Of a stretch of DNA of 9,283 nucleotides, positions 6,239-9,283 are shown piece after piece; position 1 is the stretch's first letter, and each line of letters opens with the position of its first letter. Both the position numbers and the translations under genes were made by a program. The stretch is taken from positions 1-9,283 of the forward strand of contig MEXZ01000144.1 of assembly GCA_001773855.1 (NCBI GenBank). The letters are read 5' to 3'. The notes below the pieces were generated by a model. It was not told where the DNA came from. It saw only the letters and a program-made list of their open reading frames with translations, and searched no databases. Origin of the DNA: Candidatus Aminicenantes bacterium RBG_13_64_14 (GTDB taxonomy: Bacteria > Acidobacteriota > Aminicenantia > Aminicenantales > Saccharicenantaceae).

Positions 6239-6267
6239 ATCTTAACAGACTCGGAAGAGGGGGTCAA
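6239..6267 (-). promoter_or_regulatory. Promoter of the tRNA-Pro/tRNA-Arg unit, overlapping the mutL stop
   Basis: The minus strand has TTGACC (6267-6262, five of six -35 matches), a 17-base spacer and TAAGAT (6244-6239), preceded by TG one base upstream as in extended -10 elements. Transcription would begin near 6232, about 11 bases before the mature 5' end of tRNA-Pro. The mutL TGA stop (6266-6264) lies inside the -35 hexamer. Confidence 0.65.
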
Positions 6268-7994
6268 CGGCGGAGGCCCTTGTCGATCACAGACTTCTCG
6301 ACGCGGACGACGACCGGACGGCCGTGCGGGCATAGGGCCGGCTGAGAGGTTTTGAACAGTTCCTCGACGAGGTAGCCCATCTTTTCCCTGTTCAGGGGCT
6401 CCCCGGCCTTGACGGCCGTCTTGCAGGCCAGCGTCGCCAGCATGTGCTCACGGCGGTCTTCTGCGGTCTTTTTGCCCGCCTCTTCCAGCAGGCCGAGAAA
6501 GATATCCACGGCCTGTTCGGGTTTGAAGAAGTCGGGGTATTCTTTGAGGGCGTAGGAGCGCCCGCCCATGGTCTCGACGCGGAAGCCCAGGTCCTCGAAG
6601 AGGGCGGCGTTCGTTTCAAGGCTGACGACCGCCGAGGGGGAGAGCTCGAGGATGGGAGGGATGAGGAGCATCTTCCGCGGCCAGAGCTTCTCGCGGTCGA
6701 TCTCCCGGTACTTTTCGAAAAGGACACGCTCGTGGGCGTTGTGCTGGTCGATGACGAGAAGGCCGTCTTCTCCTGCCGCGACGATGTACATGTTCTCGTA
6801 CTGGCCGAGGACGGCGGGCCCTTTCGCCGCCTGTGAGTCCGCCGATGCCGCCGTCCAATCCGCGCCGTCGTCGCCGCCCGAAGCGGCGACGACGGCGACG
6901 ACGGGTTCGAAGCCGAGTCTCGGCAACGCCCAGGCGACACCTTCCTCCGCGACGCGCCCGGACGGTCCTTTATCCCCAACCACCGGGAGGACCTCCTTTA
7001 TTGTATGTCCCCGGGCGGCGCCCTCTGCCACGGCCCGGAGGACGAGCCTGAAGACGAGCTGGGTGTCCTTGAACCGGACTTCGGCCTTGGCCGGGTGGAC
7101 GTTGACGTCGACATCGGCGTGCGGCAGCGACACGAAGAGGAACGCCTCGGGCGACCTTCCCCGCTCGAGGATGCCGGCATAAGCCTGGCTGAGGGCGGCC
7201 ATGAGGACCCTGTCCTTGACCGGACGGCCGTTGACGAAAAAGTGCTGAACGGTCTTGTCGGGCCGGCCGGCCAGCGGCCGCGAGGCCAGGCCCTCGATGC
7301 GGCCGCCGCCCTCTTCGGCGGCGACGTCCATCAGGCCGTCGACCATTTTCTTGCCGAAGATCTGGAAGACCCTTTCCCGGAGGGTCATGACCTGGGGGCA
7401 GACGATGACCTCCCGCATCCCGTGGACGAGCGTGAAGCGGACGCCGGGCGCGGCCAGGGCGGCCTGGGCCACATACTTGGCGACGGGCCCGAGCTCGGAT
7501 GGGCCCGAGCGCAGGAATTTCTGCCTGGCCGGGAGGTTGAAGAACAGGTCCCTGACCTCGACGCTCGTGCCGCGCGGGAAGGCGATGTCCGTGACCGCAA
7601 TGAGGCGCTCGCCCTCCCGCTCGATCATCGTCCCCCGGTCTTCGGCCCCGTCCTGGGTGCGCAGCGTCAGCCGGGAAACGGCGGCGATGCTGGCCAGGGC
7701 CTCGCCGCGGAAGCCGAGCGTGGCGATGCGCTCCAGGTCCTCCTCCGTGGCCAGCTTGCTCGTCGAATGCCGTCTGAAGCAAAGGGCGGCGTCCTCCCGG
7801 CCCATCCCGGAGCCGTCGTCCTGGACCTTGATCAAGCGCTTGCCGCCGTCGGCGAGCTCGACGCGGACCTCCGTCGCCCCGGCGTCGAGGGAGTTCTCGA
7901 CGAGCTCCTTGACGACCGAGACAGGCCTTTCGATGACCTCGCCCGCCGCGATCTTCTGAGCGACCTCCTCTGGCAGGAGATGGATCTTCGTCAT
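6264..7994 (-). CDS. mutL: DNA mismatch repair protein MutL (endonuclease type)
   Basis: MutL of 576 residues that couples MutS mismatch recognition to strand incision. The GHKL ATPase half has motif I ELVENSLDAGA (30-40, catalytic E30 and Mg-binding N34), motif II DDGSGM (59-64) and motif III TLGFRGEAL (92-100), then NVHPAK (298-303) in the transducer domain. A Gly/Ala/Asp-rich linker spans about 340-392. The C-terminal dimerisation domain has the metal-binding nuclease motif, here DQHNAHERVLFE (416-427), plus ACK (523-525) and CPHGRP (555-560), so it should nick DNA itself and needs no MutH. The fourth motif position, usually Ala, is Asn419. The start ATG at 7994 overlaps the mtaB TAA by one base (TAATG), has GAGG at 8005-8002 seven bases upstream, and gives the canonical N-terminus. 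The frame stays open further upstream, but that is inside mtaB in another frame. Translation is probably coupled to mtaB. Confidence 0.97.
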   Translation of the reverse strand: MTKIHLLPEEVAQKIAAGEVIERPVSVVKELVENSLDAGATEVRVELADGGKRLIKVQDDGSGMGREDAALCFRRHSTSKLATEEDLERIATLGFRGEALASIAAVSRLTLRTQDGAEDRGTMIEREGERLIAVTDIAFPRGTSVEVRDLFFNLPARQKFLRSGPSELGPVAKYVAQAALAAPGVRFTLVHGMREVIVCPQVMTLRERVFQIFGKKMVDGLMDVAAEEGGGRIEGLASRPLAGRPDKTVQHFFVNGRPVKDRVLMAALSQAYAGILERGRSPEAFLFVSLPHADVDVNVHPAKAEVRFKDTQLVFRLVLRAVAEGAARGHTIKEVLPVVGDKGPSGRVAEEGVAWALPRLGFEPVVAVVAASGGDDGADWTAASADSQAAKGPAVLGQYENMYIVAAGEDGLLVIDQHNAHERVLFEKYREIDREKLWPRKMLLIPPILELSPSAVVSLETNAALFEDLGFRVETMGGRSYALKEYPDFFKPEQAVDIFLGLLEEAGKKTAEDRREHMLATLACKTAVKAGEPLNREKMGYLVEELFKTSQPALCPHGRPVVVRVEKSVIDKGLRR

Positions 7995-9253
7995 TAGACG
8001 ACCTCGCCTTCCGTCCGGCGCTGCAGGACGCGGCCGATCGCGACCCGGACGAGCTCGCATTTCGGAGCCCGGCACGAGGGGGCGAAGACCCGGATAGCAT
8101 TCCCCGTCAGAAGCTCGGCGCCCTTTTCCGACACGTGGATGACCGCGGCCTCGAGCTCCCGCCCCTCGAACTGCCCGCGGAAGCGAAAGTCCTTCGCCGC
8201 CGCGAGCCGCCGGAGTTCTATCGCCCTGTCCCTGACGACGCTCGCCGGGACACCGGGCCGTGCCGCGGCGGGCGTGCCCGGCCGCGGCGAATACGAAAAG
8301 ACGTGGAAATATGTCAGCGGAGAGCCGGCCAGGAAACTCCGCAGCTCGCCGAACTCCGCCGCCGTCTCGCCGGGAAACCCGACGATGATATCCGCTCCGA
8401 TGGCCGCTTCCGGCGACCTCGTCCTCAAATCCCCCAATATCCGTTCGCAGGTTCCCGGCTCCGCGTCGCGGCCCATCAGCCGCAGGAGGCGGGCCGAGGC
8501 GTGCTGGAGCGAAAGATGGAAGTGCTGACAGATCTTCGGGTTCGCCGCGATGTGCTCGACGAGCTCGCCGTCGGTCTTCCCCGGGTCGAGGGAGCTCAAC
8601 CGGACCCGCCCGAGCCCAGGGATCCCTTCGAGCTCCCGGAGAAGGCTTAGGAGCGTGCCCGGCGGCTCGAAGTCCTCCCCGTAGGACGAGAGATGGATGC
8701 CGGACAGGACGATCTCCCGGAAGCCACGGCCGGCGAGTTTTCGGACCCGGGCCATGACCTCGTCCGGGCCGACGCTCTCGCTCTTTCCCCGGACGCTCGG
8801 GATGACGCAGAACGCGCAGCGGTTGTCGCAGCCGTCCTGGACCTTCAGGAAGGCCCGCGCCCGGAACGGGACCTCCGCCTCCCGCGCCGCCCCCGCCCTC
8901 GCCCCTTCTCCCCCGACGATCTCCATCACCCGCTCCGGCAGAAGAGACTTGGCGCTGTTCGGGAGGACGGCTACGACGTTCGGCATCACGGCGATCTCCG
9001 CCGGCGCCCGCTCGGCGTAGCACCCCGTGACGACGATCCTCGTCCCGGGGTTATCGCGGGCGGTTTTCCGGATGAACCTGCGGACGTCCCGGTCGGCCCG
9101 GCCGGTCAGGGTGCAGGAGTTGACCAGGACGACGTCGCTCCCGCCCCTATCCTCTTCAAGCCGGACGCCCCTCTCCCGGAAGGCCTCAGCCCAGGCGAAG
9201 GCCTCGGCCCGGTTGACGCGGCAGCCGAAGTTCCGGACGGAAAAAGAGAGCAT
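7994..9253 (-). CDS. mtaB: MtaB, tRNA t6A37 methylthiotransferase (radical SAM)
   Basis: Radical-SAM enzyme of 419 residues that adds a methylthio group to t6A37 to make ms2t6A, in Bacillus on tRNA-Lys(UUU). The UPF0004 domain supplies C11 (FGCRVN), C47 (NSCTLT) and C78 (TGCYAE), ligands of the auxiliary 4Fe-4S cluster. The radical-SAM cluster is C142-x3-C146-x2-C149. The lead-in FLKVQDGC (135-142) is typical of MtaB, whereas MiaB has a different context. IGADIIVGFPGET (285-297) is a conserved barrel motif, and about 355-415 is a TRAM-like RNA-binding tail with a Cys pair, C394 and C399. The ATG at 9253 is bounded by an in-frame TGA three codons upstream and sits a normal distance before C11. 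No clear Shine-Dalgarno is visible, so it may be translated by coupling from an upstream gene. RimO is less likely from these motifs. Confidence 0.92.
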   Translation of the reverse strand: MLSFSVRNFGCRVNRAEAFAWAEAFRERGVRLEEDRGGSDVVLVNSCTLTGRADRDVRRFIRKTARDNPGTRIVVTGCYAERAPAEIAVMPNVVAVLPNSAKSLLPERVMEIVGGEGARAGAAREAEVPFRARAFLKVQDGCDNRCAFCVIPSVRGKSESVGPDEVMARVRKLAGRGFREIVLSGIHLSSYGEDFEPPGTLLSLLRELEGIPGLGRVRLSSLDPGKTDGELVEHIAANPKICQHFHLSLQHASARLLRLMGRDAEPGTCERILGDLRTRSPEAAIGADIIVGFPGETAAEFGELRSFLAGSPLTYFHVFSYSPRPGTPAAARPGVPASVVRDRAIELRRLAAAKDFRFRGQFEGRELEAAVIHVSEKGAELLTGNAIRVFAPSCRAPKCELVRVAIGRVLQRRTEGEVV

Positions 9254-9262
9254 CGCCGGGGT

Positions 9263-9283
9263 TCACAGTTTTTCTTTGATCTT
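9263..9283 (-). CDS. Possible 3' end of an upstream gene
   Basis: On the minus strand, six codons (KIKEKL) precede a TGA at 9265-9263, nine bases before the mtaB ATG. A lysine-rich C-terminus and the short gap would suit an upstream operon member, and mtaB has no obvious ribosome site of its own. Six codons cannot identify a protein, and the other two frames are also open, so this is only a suggestion. Confidence 0.22.
   Translation of the reverse strand, partial: KIKEKL

Noticed and set aside
7005..7997. Plus-strand open frame opposite mutL (330 codons)
   Set aside because: Asp/Gly/Arg-rich shadow of the MutL ATPase half; no motifs.
7995..9023. Upstream extension of the MutL frame giving a 919-residue product
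   Set aside because: The extra part is an out-of-frame reading of mtaB, low-complexity Arg/Gly-rich; canonical MutL starts at 7994.

Overview
The window is a GC-rich bacterial chromosome segment in which every gene I can support lies on the minus strand, so transcription runs from high to low coordinates. The content is core-genome: a tRNA methylthiotransferase and a mismatch-repair gene, two tRNA genes, then a type IV pilus (T4P) motor and regulatory operon. The organism is probably a Gram-negative-type, twitching-capable bacterium. The pilB-pilT-pilC-pilS-pilR order is known from Deltaproteobacteria-type lineages such as Myxococcus and Geobacter. MutL carries a C-terminal endonuclease motif, so it is not a MutH-type gammaproteobacterial system. 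An Acidobacteriota (Aminicenantes-like) or Desulfobacterota/Myxococcota-like source fits, but this is inference and the taxon is not fixed by the sequence.

Layout in transcription order. (1) 9253-6264: mtaB (ms2t6A tRNA methylthiotransferase) and mutL, joined by a one-base TAATG stop/start overlap. (2) 6267-6003: a compact tRNA unit with its own sigma70-like promoter, whose -35 box contains the mutL stop codon. It is followed by tRNA-Pro(UGG), tRNA-Arg(UCU) and a hairpin plus T5 terminator. (3) 6002-5794: an AT-richer regulatory gap with two families of short direct repeats and a near-consensus promoter, TTGACA-N17-TATGAT, placed so close to pilB that the mRNA should have only about a 7-nt leader and no Shine-Dalgarno sequence. 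(4) 5793-1: pilB (extension ATPase), pilT (retraction ATPase), pilC (inner-membrane platform), pilS (membrane histidine kinase) and the first 113 codons of pilR (sigma54-type response regulator, cut by the window edge). In this arrangement pilA commonly follows pilR, which would place it beyond base 1.

Functionally, PilB and PilT are the antagonistic cytoplasmic motors that add and remove pilin subunits through PilC. PilS-PilR is the two-component system that in known systems controls pilin transcription. I found no undescribed multi-gene system, mobile element, CRISPR array or phage sequence. The points that deserve a second look are local: the near-leaderless pilB start, the repeats in front of it, a PilB N-terminal domain missing residues of the c-di-GMP-binding consensus, a short PilS with no room for a PAS domain, a Cys in the PilT P-loop, and a variant MutL nuclease motif.
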